A model generated the notes under the pieces. The model worked only from the letters and a program-made list of their open reading frames with translations, had not been told where the DNA came from and did no database searches. The translations under genes and the position numbers were made by a program. From Mesomycoplasma ovipneumoniae SC01 (GTDB lineage: Bacteria; Bacillota_I; Bacilli_A; Mycoplasmatales; Metamycoplasmataceae): 55,713 bases of DNA. Positions 1 through 9,679 of the stretch are shown here, piece by piece. Position 1 is the first letter of the stretch, and each line of letters opens with the position of its first letter. The DNA lies in contig NZ_AFHO01000001.1 of assembly GCF_000218525.1 (NCBI RefSeq), positions 1-55,713 of the forward strand, written 5' to 3'.

Positions 1-113
1 GACATTAATATAAATTAAGGTTTTACGTTCAAAAAACACTGATTTACGGGTGTTTTTTCATATTTATATTCACTAAAAAGTGAATTTTTGCCTTAAAACT
101 GGGAAACTCGGGA
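1..113 (+). repeat. Terminal part of a dispersed MITE-like element, cut by the window edge
   Basis: This segment matches the right end of the full element at 24831-25421: an AAGTGAATTTTTGCC block followed by the terminal repeat ending AAACTCGGG at 113. The body of the element would lie left of the window. It abuts copy 1 (114-605), which has the opposite orientation, so the two appear to lie tail to tail. Confidence 0.6.
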
Positions 114-140
114 TCAGTGTTTTTTAACGCTAAAATCTTA
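16..140. repeat. Long inverted repeat joining two element copies
   Basis: Bases 16-44 and 112-140 are near-perfect reverse complements (shared core AAAAAACACTGAT), enclosing a 67-base terminal segment. Either two elements meet tail to tail here, or the terminal segment was inverted by recombination between the two arms. Confidence 0.6.
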
Positions 141-605
141 ATTTTTATTATTTTAAAATTAACCCTTTGCAAAAAAAAAAAAAAATGTTTGGTCTAACAA
201 AAAATTATGTTATAATAAAGCTCACTTAAGAATAAATTAATAAATTTTGATATTGAATTAAAGGGGATTAATTATGTTTTTTGTCTAAAAAATCAGAAAA
301 TGCGAATTTTCCATTATATTTTTAAATATGATGGAATGCCTTAAATTTAAACGTTTAGAAATCATCAAATTTATGGCCTTTAATTACTGTTCTTTCAAAA
401 CTTCATATGTTTTTTTAGGCTCGATGTAAATAAAAACGAGTTTTCTATTTGCATTGAGTTTAAATAGTAGTTGTATTTTTTATGGTTTTTGTTAGCACTT
501 TAACTAAAAAGGTAGTTTAAATATTTTGTAATTTTGCTTTTTAAGTTAAAAACGCCGAAAAACCGGACACTTTTTTAAGATTATCTCATCAAACTGGAAA
601 ACTCG
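114..605 (+). repeat. Dispersed MITE-like element, copy 1 (right end missing)
   Basis: It holds a poly-A tract of 15 (171-185), TATAAT at 211-216, a purine-rich RBS and ATG followed by a four-codon frame (MFFV, stop), three hairpins, and a terminal repeat ending at 605 (CTCATCAAACTGG...ACTCG). The right terminus of the canonical element is absent. About 300 bases of this segment match the copies at 2075-2500, 18880-19250, 24831-25421, 31200-31689 and 38855-39430. No conserved protein is encoded. Confidence 0.8.
223..462 (+). ncRNA. Candidate structured small RNA carried by repeat copy 1
   Basis: The start is inferred from TATAAT at 211-216. The segment contains hairpin 1 (TCCATTATATTT with AAATATGATGGA), hairpin 2 (GCCTTAAATTT with AAATTTATGGC) and a 13-bp terminal hairpin with arms at 420-432 and 446-458. 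Differences among copies mostly swap Watson-Crick and G-U pairs. The T-run after the last hairpin is weak (TTT), so a clean 3' end is uncertain. Transcription has not been shown. Confidence 0.4.
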
Positions 606-736
606 AAAAAAAAATTGGTTTTTGTGACTAGGTACAAAATTAATGTCAAAACCTTTGGCAAATAAGGCAGAAATTTTACACTACGTTGACTAAAAAAATT
701 TTCAATAAAAATACTTATTTATTATAAAAAAAGTTA

Positions 737-762
737 TATAATTATTTATGCAAATAATTATA
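737..762. promoter_or_regulatory. Inverted repeat upstream of adh, possible operator
   Basis: TATAATTATTT (737-747) and AAATAATTATA (752-762) form an 11-bp perfect inverted repeat around ATGC. It lies 20 bases before the dehydrogenase start and overlaps TATAAT-like sequences. It could bind a regulator, but in such AT-rich DNA part of the symmetry may be chance. Confidence 0.35.
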
Positions 763-782
763 TACGAGGTCATTATATAAAA

Positions 783-1829
783 ATGAAAGCATTAGTTTAT
801 CGTGGCGATCACAGTATCGCCCTCGAAGATGTTGACAAACCAGTTATACAAAAACCAACAGATGCAATTGTTAGAGTTACCAAAACAACTATTTGCGGTA
901 CAGATTTAGGAATTTTTAAAGGTAAAAATCCCGAAGTTGCCTCAGGTAGAATTTTAGGTCACGAAGGTATTGGTATTGTTGAAGAAATAGGTTCAAGTGT
1001 TTCTAATGTTAAAGTAGGTGACAAAGTTTTAATTGGCTGCATAACTCCATGTGGTAAGTGTGACAACTGTCGTGTACAGTTATATTCTCATTGCCGTGAA
1101 GCAGAAGGTGGTTGAAAATTCGGTTACATGATCAACGGAACCCAAGCCGAATATGTAAGAGTTCCTTTTGCCGATAATAGTTTATATAAATATCCTGATA
1201 CAATTTCTGACGAAGTAGCTGTTATGTTATCAGACGCACTTCCAACTGGACACGAAATTGGTGTTCAATATGGTCAAGTTTCACCTGGTAAATCAGTAGC
1301 AATTATTGGTGCTGGTCCAGTTGGAATGGGAGCGCTTTTAACTGCCCAGTTATATTCACCAGCTAAATTAATTGTGATTGACTTTGATAAAAACCGTTTA
1401 GAAAAAGCTAAAGAATTAGGAGCAACTCACACATTAGTTCCTGATGAAACACTATTAGACAAATTACACGAAATTGTTGGCCCTGATGGTGTTGATGTGG
1501 CAATTGAGGCTGTCGGACTTCCGCAGTCATGAGACACATGCCAAAAAATTGTTAAACCAGGCGGAAATATTTCTGTTGTTGGTGTTCACGGTAAAAAAGT
1601 CGACTTTAACCTTCAAAATCTCTGAATTAAAAACATCACCGTTACAACCGGACTAGTAAATACAAACACACTACCAATGCTAATTAACGCCGTTTCAACC
1701 GGAAAACTACCAGTTCAAGGTCTAATTACCCACCGCTTTAACCTTTCTGATATCATGAAAGCTTATGATACCTTCTTAAATGCATCTGACAATAAATCAA
1801 TGAAAATTTTCATTGACGCGACAAAATAA
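783..1829 (+). CDS. Zinc-dependent alcohol dehydrogenase (MDR family)
   Basis: Cytosolic medium-chain zinc dehydrogenase of 348 residues, the usual length, expected to interconvert an alcohol and an aldehyde or ketone with NAD(P). Catalytic zinc ligands are visible as Cys38 (ICGTD) and His60-Glu61 (GHEG). A structural-zinc quartet lies at Cys90, 93, 96 and 104. A GAGPVG nucleotide-binding loop lies near residue 176. In-frame TGA codons after residue 110, after residue 249 and near residue 281 are read as Trp. The ATG at 783 is preceded by GAGGT 12 bases upstream. It stands alone between repeat copies and ends at a strong terminator. Its codon use is less AT-biased than that of its neighbours, which suggests high expression. 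Substrate specificity cannot be read from the sequence. Confidence 0.93.
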
Positions 1830-1868
1830 AGTTATTATTTTCGTTTTATTATTTGTAAATTGATTTGT

Positions 1869-1910
1869 AAGACTTGTACTTTTAAAAGTGCGAGTCTTAT
1901 TTTTTTATTT
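1869..1910 (+). terminator. Intrinsic terminator after the alcohol dehydrogenase
   Basis: A 15-bp stem (AAGACTTGTACTTTT with AAAAGTGCGAGTCTT, two G-U pairs) is followed by ATTTTTTTATTTT. Confidence 0.85.
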
Positions 1911-1929
1911 TCAATTTTTAAAATAAAAA

Positions 1930-2510
1930 AAATCTCTTACAATTAACCTTGCTAAGAATGAATTAATAAATTTTTTAGATATTAGAATTAAGGGGGACTT
2001 AATTATGTTTTTTTGGCTAAAAAACTCAAATAAAGCAAATTTTGAACTATGTTTTAAAGATAGTGTAATGGCTTAAAATTAACCGTTTGCAAAAAAAAAA
2101 AAAAAATGCTTGGTCTAAAAAAAATTTCTGTTATAATTAAACTCACTAAGAATGAATTAATAAATTTTGATATTGAATTAGGGGGAATTAGTTATGTTTT
2201 TTGTCTAAAAAAATCAGAAAATGCGAATTATCCATTATATTTTTTAAATATGATGGAATGCCTTAAATTTAACCGTTTAGAAATCTATAAATTTATGGCT
2301 TTTAATTATAGCTCTTTCATAACTTCACATATTTTTTTAGACTCAATGTAAATAAAAATGAGTTTTCTATTTACATTGAGTTTAAATAGTAGTTGTATTT
2401 TTTTATGGTTTTTGTTAGTGTTTTAAACTAAAAAAGCAGTTTAAAAATTTCATAATTTTGCTTTTTAGGGTAAAATTTTAGCTTTTTTAGTTTGGTTTAT
2501 TTGATTAATA
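1930..2510 (+). repeat. Dispersed MITE-like element, copy 2, with a partial tandem copy before it
   Basis: The main copy (2075-2510) has a poly-A tract of 16, TATAAT at 2132-2137, an RBS and ATG with the MFFV frame, and the three hairpins; the terminal hairpin (arms 2342-2354 and 2368-2380) pairs perfectly. In front (1930-2075) is a diverged partial copy of the RBS/ATG region in which the frame opens to 23 codons starting MFFWLKNSNKAN. Neither outer terminal repeat is clear. Confidence 0.75.
2144..2384 (+). ncRNA. Candidate structured small RNA carried by repeat copy 2
   Basis: Same architecture as in copy 1. Here the 13-bp terminal hairpin is fully Watson-Crick paired, where copy 1 has two G-U pairs. 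The start is inferred from TATAAT at 2132-2137. Expression is unproven. Confidence 0.4.
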
Positions 2511-2513
2511 AGT

Positions 2514-2551
2514 AAATAAAAAATTTCACCTAAATTTAAGGTGAAATTTTA
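2514..2551 (-). terminator. Terminator of the F1-like ATPase operon
   Basis: On the minus strand, AAATTTCACCT pairs with AGGTGAAATTT around a 7-base loop, followed by a T-rich stretch. It starts about 20 bases after the beta-like stop codon. Confidence 0.8.
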
Positions 2552-2569
2552 CTTTGTTATTTCAAGTTT

Positions 2570-3943
2570 TTAGGCTTCTTTTTTAGCAAGATCATCAACT
2601 GAGCCGATAAAGGCAAATTCTGATGGGGAAATATCTAAAAATTCGCCATCAATAATTCGAATTACTGAATCGATTGTTTTTTCAAGTGGAACATAAACTC
2701 CAGGTTCTTTAGTAAAGGCAGCGGCCATAAAGAAATTCTGGGTGAAAAAGTTTTCAAGTTGAAGCGCTTTACGGACAATTATTTTACTTTCAGCATCAAG
2801 TTCATCAAATCCAAGAATCAAAATAACATCTTCTAAGTCTTTGTATTTTTTCATAATTGACTTAGCGGCGATAATTGCATTAAAATGTCTTTCACCAATA
2901 ACGTTTACCGAAACTGAGTTTGAGGTTGAAACTAAAGGATCAAAAGCTGGGAAAATATTTCTTGACATTTTATCACGTGAGAGCACAAATGAAGAATCAA
3001 GGTGAGTAAAGAGCGAAATAGCCGCTGGATCAGAAAGATCATCCATTGGCAAGAAAACGGTTTGGAATGAAGTAATTGAACCATTTTCATTTTTATAAAG
3101 ACGATCTTCAATAAAAGAAACATCAGAGTCCATTGTCGCATGGTAACCACCGATTGAAACATTTTTTTCAAGCGCACTTGAGACTTCATTAGTAGCTTGA
3201 ATAAAACGGTAAATGTTGTCAATAAATAAAAGCACATCTTCTTTTTCGTAGTCACGAGCATATTCAGCAGCTGTAACTCCCATTGGCACAATCATTGAAC
3301 GTGCGCCAGGAGTTTCGTTCATTTGGGCAACAAACATTGTTGATTTAGACATTAAATTTGACTCTTGAAGTTCTAAAAATAACTCAAGACCTTCACGGGA
3401 ACGCTCACCTGAACCAACAAAAATTGATGAAACTTTTTGTCTTTGTTTGGAAACGTTAAAAATTATTTCTTTCATCAAAACAGTTTTACCAACTCCAGCA
3501 CCACCAAAAATTCCAATTTTATAACCTTCAAAAATAGGTACAAAAAAATCAAGCGCTTTAATTCCGGTTTCAAGCAATTTATGGCGAACATTAAAATTTT
3601 CTTTTGTAACATTAACTGTAGAATTAATCGGAATTGTTTTTGGCTTGTATTGGGCATTATTTTGCGATTGGGCTAAAATGTTAAAAACTTGATTTTTAGC
3701 ACTAGCACCAACAGGAACTTGTAAAAAAGTGAGTGTATTAACGACTTGATGACCAACGGCAATTGGCTGAGATTTGGCAATCACAATTGCACGAACTGTA
3801 TTTGCATCTAAAATTTTTTTTATCACCAAAACTGTCGTGTTTTGGTGCATTGTTAGAGCTTGTTCGAGTTGAATTTTATCAAGATCAGTCTGAAATTTGA
3901 TTTCAGCAACATTAGTTCAAATTTGGGAAACAAAACCAATCAT
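2570..3943 (-). CDS. Beta-like subunit of Type 3 F1-like ATPase
   Basis: Catalytic-type subunit (457 aa) related to F1 beta. The Walker A loop GGAGVGKT lies near residues 147-154, VLLFIDNIYRF forms the Walker B region, and PMDDLSDPAA corresponds to the DELSE-type catch loop; HLDSSFVLSR follows as in genuine beta subunits. The start is the ATG at 3943: GGAGGTAG sits directly upstream inside the alpha-like 3' end, and the two genes are 2 bases apart. One TGA near residue 9 is Trp. It is the last gene of the seven-gene cluster. Such clusters are known in mycoplasmas as Type 2/Type 3 F1-like ATPases, and the Type 3 cluster of M. mycoides accounts for major membrane ATPase activity. No delta, a, b or c subunit is encoded here, so a classical proton channel is not expected. 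Confidence 0.93.
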
Positions 3944-3945
3944 TT

Positions 3946-5472
3946 TTATCTACCTCCGATATTTTGGGCCTTTTGTGTTATTGAATCAAGTAATGACTGA
4001 TCCATTTTTGGGAACGCTAGTGGAACTTCGAGTTGAGTATTTGTTGATTTTTCCAAAAATTGGTTAACTATTGTTGCAAAATATGAACCAGCGAGCTGAT
4101 CGTCAATAAATTCATTATTTGTGTATTTGGCAAAAATTTGTTTGGCAAACGGATCAGTTTCAATTAAGGCCTGAACAAAATTCACGACTTTTGTAGGGTC
4201 AGCCACATCTTTTAAAAGACCTCAAGAAATTATTTTTATTCCCATTAAAACACTTGTTGGTGAATAATAAGAATAACCTTTTTGAACTAAAAACTGCTCA
4301 ACTTGTGACCCTTTAAAAAGTAAATCTGAAGTTTCTTTATTAAGATCATAATCTAATTTTGCTAATTTAATTTGCTTTTGATAGTTATAATATAATGATG
4401 AAATTTCTTTTGAAATTGCACGAATATTCTTTGCTTGAACTGATGAACCTGTCCGCGAAACACTAAGTCCGATATTTACCGCAGGAATTTTTCCTTCGGC
4501 AAAAAGTGCTGAAGAAGTAATAATTTGACCGTCAGTAATTGAAATTACATTTGAAGAAACAAGTGCGGTAATATCATTATCAACAGTTTGAAGAATTGGT
4601 AAGGCTGTAATTGATTTTCGTCCAATAAAACGACCTGAACGCTCTAAAAGTTTTGAGTGGGCAAAGAAAATATCAGCCGGAAAAGCTTCTTTTCCAATTG
4701 GCTGATTAGTTAAAAGAGCAACCTCACGTCAAACACTGGCATGTTTTGACAGATCATCAAAAACAATAACAACATCGTAATTATAACTAAGATTTTCAGC
4801 ATGTGCCATTGCAAAATAAGGAGCTAAATATTGGTCAAATGGACTTGTTGAAGCTGCATGAAGAACGATTGTGTTATTCATTGCCCCATTTTTTAATAGA
4901 TCATGGTATAAAGAGACTAAATTTTGCCGTTTTTGACCAATTGAGACATAAATACATTTTGTTGTTGGCGAATTTTTCTGGTTAATAATTGTATTAATTC
5001 CAATATGTGTTTTTCCAGTTTGACGATCCCCGACAATAAGTTCACGCTGACCAAATCCAATTGGGTTAAAAAGATCGATTGACAAAATTCCGGTATAAAC
5101 TTGACGATCAAGCAATTGACGTTGTAAAACACCTGCGGCAGTTGCAAAAGCTGAATGGCGATAAGTTAAAAAAGTTTGTGGTCTTGCTGACTTTGGTTCG
5201 ATTATATTACCAGAAAGATCGATAATTTTCCCAAAAAATTCCATTGAAGTGGCCACACGATCAAAATCAGGTAATTCAACAAGTTCGTCATTAATTTCAA
5301 CTTTACCTTTTTGGTTGTTAAAAAGTAAATAAGCTTGCATATATGAGGCTTGAATTACTACCGCTTTAATTTCGGGTTTATTTTTGATTTGAAAAAATTG
5401 CTGTTCTTTTCAGTTGTATTGTCCTTTAACTAAAATAACATAGTCTAAAACTGAGGCGACACGTAATGACAT
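3946..5472 (-). CDS. Alpha-like subunit of Type 3 F1-like ATPase
   Basis: Non-catalytic-type subunit (508 aa) related to F1 alpha. The nucleotide-binding loop GDRQTGKT lies near residue 150. Later segments match alpha: EAFPADIFFAHSKLLERSGR and KIPAVNIGLSVSRTGSSVQA. TGA codons at residues ~18 and ~248 and near the C-terminus are Trp. The ATG at 5472 overlaps the upstream stop by one base (TAATG), which implies translational coupling with the 752-aa membrane protein. Sequence drift from true F1 alpha is large, as is known for these clusters. Confidence 0.92.
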
Positions 5473-7730
5473 TATTTTTCTCCTTGTTGTTGATTTTCAG
5501 AATTATTTTCAACTTTTTTTAATTGATTTTTTTTATAAACTAACAATCTTGAAATTACAGCAATTGAGACTAAAATTACCGAAAGTGTCCCGACTATTAT
5601 ATAAGCAAGATTATTTGATAACCATTGACCTTGCTGTTCGTTATTGAATTTTTCAATAAGTGCTGAAAAATTCTGAATTGGATCAGAGTTTTGTTGATTG
5701 TTATTTATTGAAGAAGATCCTTGATTTGTTTGGGGTTCATCAAAATAAGCAACATGTCCTAATATTTGGTTTAAAAGATTGATTTGGCGTCCTAGTTTAG
5801 TCATTGCCAAAAATTGATTAACTAAATTAGAACTTAATTTGTAAGACTCATTATGAAAAAGGGCAACTTTTTCGTGTGCCTGAGCAAAATAACGGTTAAT
5901 ATCTTCGCGAGTTAAATTCAATTTTTTGAGATTTTCGTCAAATTGTTTTTCTTTTTGAGCCGCTGCTTCTTTGTCAACTGCATTTGGTTTTGCCAAATAT
6001 TGGAAAAATTTATCTTGAAGAACAATTAGATTTAAGAAATAAATTAAATAATAATGAGATCAAGCTTTATTATTGTCAATTTCTGATTTTTTTAAATAAG
6101 ATAAAAACTGAAATTGTGAAGCTGAAAAAACGCTAGCATGAGAAGAATTTATATAATCTTGGGCCAATTTTTTCTGAGCATCAAGAAAATCTTGGTTATA
6201 AAAAACTTTAGTTAATAAATAAAAGAAATTATAAATTGTTGTTTGTGAACCTGGAGAATAATAACGAATTTGGTCAAAACTAAACTGATCTTGAATATTC
6301 AATGTTGAAAAAAACTGGTCAATTACAGCAGTTACACCTAAATTTGAATGGTATAAATTTGTTGTTATTGCTTGTTTTTGAGCTAGAGTTGCCCCTTCAG
6401 GAAAATCAGTATAATGGGGAGTATCGTAGACTTTTTCGGCTTTTGACTTATCCGCAGGATCACGAACTTGATTAACAAAGTCAACAATTTTTACTTTTGC
6501 ATTAATTTTATTTCCGGCTGGATCAAGTGAAATTGATTCAATAAAATATTTAAAACGTGAATTTAATGGATTTAGGAAGAAAAAAATGTTATTTTTTTCT
6601 TCTGGTGATGCATTATTATAGAGTTGAACTACTTCATTAAGCGGCCTACCTGCATACTGAGGAGCAATAATTGGGGGCAAATCAGGGGCAATTCGCACTT
6701 CAAATTCAGGTTTTTCGGCTACATCAGGTGGATTTTGGTTAGTAATTTTTTTAATTGCAAAATTAATTTGTTCTTGGGCTGATTGAGATGAACTTGGATT
6801 TGGCAATTGATTTAAAGTAAAATCAAGTAAAAGTGACTGTTTTTCAAAATAGTTTTTAATTCAGTCATTTCAAGAAGTTATTCCTTCTTTGCCAATTGGC
6901 TTACTTGCTAATAAAAGGTTTTCTTCAGTATCAGATTTGTCAGCAAATTTGTCAAGGTTAAAATTCTTTTTATAAACAGGAAATTCTTCTTCTTTAAAAA
7001 GATATTGTTTATATTGGGATGTAAGTCCTTGAAAATAAGTCTTAATTCGATTTTCAAATTCTTTGCCTTTGAGCGTGTTTGGAACTTCTGTTACTTTTGA
7101 GGTTTTAACATTATTTATTTTTTCATAATTATCATCATTGTTAGTTCCTCATTCAAGACCTTGGTAGTTTTCTTTGTCAAAACTAACATCGCCACGTTTT
7201 AGTTTTAGATTATTAGCAAAAGCAAAAGGACTAATAATATTAAGACCAAACTCACTTGGATTCTTTTTTAGACCTTCACGGTTTCGTTTAAAGTAATCAC
7301 GAAGTTGTATTCAGAAAAAACTTTGCTGTAGTTTTTCTTCAAGATTATCACGAGTTTTTGAAGCAATATCAGCAAGTTTGATTTTAATATCTTCATCAAC
7401 CTTATCAATAAATTGGTCAATTAATGATTCTTTTTGGGCTTCTCAGTATGCTTTATTTTGCCTTAGATCTTCTTCAGTAATTGGCTCAGCCTTTTTTTCA
7501 CTTGTGCCTGGTTGAGCTTGTCCGCCAGGATTTTGTTCGGGATTTTGTCCGGGATTTACTGGCTGAATTGTAGGGGGCTGGCTTGGGCTTGAAGGAGCTG
7601 GGGCGGTTTGCTGAAATTCAACAGCAGGAGGACTAAAAGTTGAAGCTGATGAAAGAAAAAATAAAGATGAAATTGAAAAGACTGATAAAATAGGCGCAAA
7701 AACTAGTTTATTTTTTAATTTTTTAGACAT
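5472..7730 (-). CDS. Large membrane-anchored component of the Type 3 ATPase cluster
   Basis: 752 residues with no recognisable enzymatic motif. A hydrophobic N-terminal segment (about residues 10-30) is followed by a Pro/Gln-rich stretch, then a long polar, aromatic-rich domain. A second membrane helix near residues 704-726 (AYIIVGTLSVILVSIAVIS) precedes a short basic and Gln-rich tail. Several TGA codons are read as Trp. It overlaps the epsilon-like stop by 8 bases and the alpha-like start by 1 base. Its place in the cluster fits one of the three proteins of these operons that lack homologues outside them. The topology suggests a large extracytoplasmic domain coupled through the membrane to the F1-like motor, which is an inference. 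Confidence 0.85.
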
Positions 7731-8193
7731 AATTCACCTCGGTTTGAACTAAAAAAAACAGTTGCATCAAACGGTTTTGTTCATTTTCTTGTTTGGTAAG
7801 TATATAACTATTATACAATTCTAAATTTGAACTTAGCTCTAAATTTGCTTGCATTTGCAACTTGTGTAAAAGTGTTTTTTTGCTTTTTTGATTTGATTTT
7901 TTCTGAATATAATATTCTTTTTTATCAGTTTTGTAAAAAATCAAATCATCATGAAGCCGAATAGAAGCACTGTTTTCTAAAGAAAAAAGTAATGATTTGT
8001 GGGCAAAAAAATAAAAAACCCCTGAGGAAATTTCGATTTTTATGAGCGAAAAATCAAGATTTGAGACAATAAATGGTTCAAGTGGTGCAAAATATTTTTC
8101 CTGTTCAATGTTAATATATATTTTGCAATCTTTAAAATTTATAGTTTTATTTTCAGGGGTCAAAATTCGGAAATTTCAAAGTTGTGATTCCAT
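7723..8193 (-). CDS. Epsilon-like subunit of Type 3 F1-like ATPase (by position and size)
   Basis: 156 residues. The ATG at 8193 is chosen because AAAGGAA lies just upstream and it starts directly after the gamma-like stop; TGA at residue 6 is Trp. An N-terminal beta-rich part and a charged helical C-terminal half resemble the epsilon fold, but I see no diagnostic motif. The assignment rests on size and position in the conserved seven-gene order. It overlaps the next gene by 8 bases. Confidence 0.7.
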
Positions 8194-9060
8194 TTAAAAA
8201 ATTCCTTTCGGTTTGCTCTTAATCAAGTTTAGTTCCTCAATTTCTAGCTCACGTTCAATTTTTAAAATTGTTGTTTTAAGACGTAAAATTTTTTCCTCAA
8301 TTTCCTTTAAAAGTGTATTTTCGTGAATAAGTTTATTTTTATAGACGATAAATTGCGACTCAAGTAGTAAAACCTGCACGGATGTAGCAAAATATGTTTG
8401 AATTTGAGTTTGGTAAAATTCTTCAAAATTAGGGAAAAAACGGACTTTATCAAGGCTAGCTTTGAATTTATCAATTGTTTCTTGACTTGTTTCCATTTTA
8501 AATTCAAATTGGTTTAAAGGGAAAATTGTTGCAATAAAATTTGGGATTTTATTTGAATAAACGGCCATTTTTACTGATGAAAACTGACGAGTTTTAAGTC
8601 CATATTCAATAACTTGACCAATTTTTACTGAATTTTCAAAGGAATTGTCTAAATTTTCAAAACTAGTTATGATTTTCATATTGTTTTTCTTTGCAAAATT
8701 AATTGCCCGAACACCAAGAGGAACAATAAAATCTTTTTCAGTATAATTTTCTAAAATTTTAGTTTCAATTTGATCAAAAAAGTTTTGGGTATATTTTTCA
8801 TTTGATGAAGGATAAATTCAAAGATTAATATTTTGACGGGCAAAAGCTTTTTTTGTCAGTAGTGATAATTTTGTGCTAAATGGTCTTTTTGGACTAAATT
8901 GAGCAAGTAAAAACTGTCCAATTAAGAAAAATTCATAAACATTTCTTATTGTTCTTAAAAGAAGGTTAATTTGGATTAGAGAAATATTTCGATTTAACGA
9001 AACTAAATCATAAATTTTGATAAAATTGTCTCTTTTTTCCTTTTTTTCATTTATGTTCAT
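8194..9060 (-). CDS. Gamma-like subunit of Type 3 F1-like ATPase
   Basis: 288 residues, the usual size of an F1 gamma. Long N- and C-terminal helices predominate (C-terminal run LLKEIEEKILRLKTTILKIE), consistent with the central coiled-coil shaft; the middle part is alpha/beta. Primary sequence similarity to true gamma is weak, as reported for Type 3 clusters, so the call depends on architecture and gene order. A TGA near residue 81 is Trp. The stop abuts the epsilon-like start with no gap. Confidence 0.75.
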
Positions 9061-9087
9061 AATCTAAAACTCTCAGAATTAAAGTAT

Positions 9088-9633
9088 TTATGCTTTTTTA
9101 TTTGGATCCTTTTGATCTTCTAAACTTGATGCTAAAGAAACTTCGCTGAAAATAACTTTAAGTGTTTTTGTTTGCGGATCTAGAAAAACAATGCATCCTT
9201 CGACAACTTCAACAAAACGGCTTTTGTTGGCAATAAAATCTCAAGCAAGCGTGTTTAAATTGGAAAGTAGTGCTGAAAATCTTGAATCAGAACTATCTGA
9301 GTAAAAATTACTTGCTCTAACATTTGAAGATTCAACTTGAGCAATTATAGGAACAAGCCCTTTTGAGCCAAAACGACTTGAGCGTTGTCAAGAAATTACG
9401 AAATTTTTAAATACTAATTCTGTGGTTGACTTATAAGAGTCAATAACTTTTTTTTGGTATTTTTCTTTCATCGAGGATTTTGCTTTTTGCGAGGATACAA
9501 GTAGAGTTAAATTCATTAGTGCATCAAAACTAATAAAATTGGGATGATTAATTAAATCATAATAGTCGCGAAACTCTGTTTTTGTATCAAGTTGGTTTGG
9601 ATTTGCTTGCTTTTTCTTTCCTAAAATTTTCAT
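9088..9633 (-). CDS. Conserved 181-aa protein of the Type 3 ATPase cluster
   Basis: A soluble protein of 181 residues without a signal peptide or membrane segment. The first half is lysine-rich and helical; the second half is mixed and contains two TGA-coded Trp. AAGGAA precedes the ATG. It lies between the 12-TM gene (46-base gap) and the gamma-like gene (27-base gap). I recognise no family outside these clusters. It could be a peripheral stator or adaptor between the F1-like head and the membrane proteins, which is inference only. Confidence 0.78.
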
Positions 9634-9679
9634 GATTTGTTCCTTATTTTTTAACTTTTAGATTTGGAAGTTTTTAGAT

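Noticed and set aside
783..1829. Apparent frame breaks in adh and most other genes
   Set aside because: All interruptions are TGA codons at positions compatible with Trp; with the mycoplasma code the genes are intact.
2106..2351. An 81-codon frame inside repeat copy 2
   Set aside because: The same frame is closed early in the other copies and crosses the hairpins, so it is not a conserved gene.
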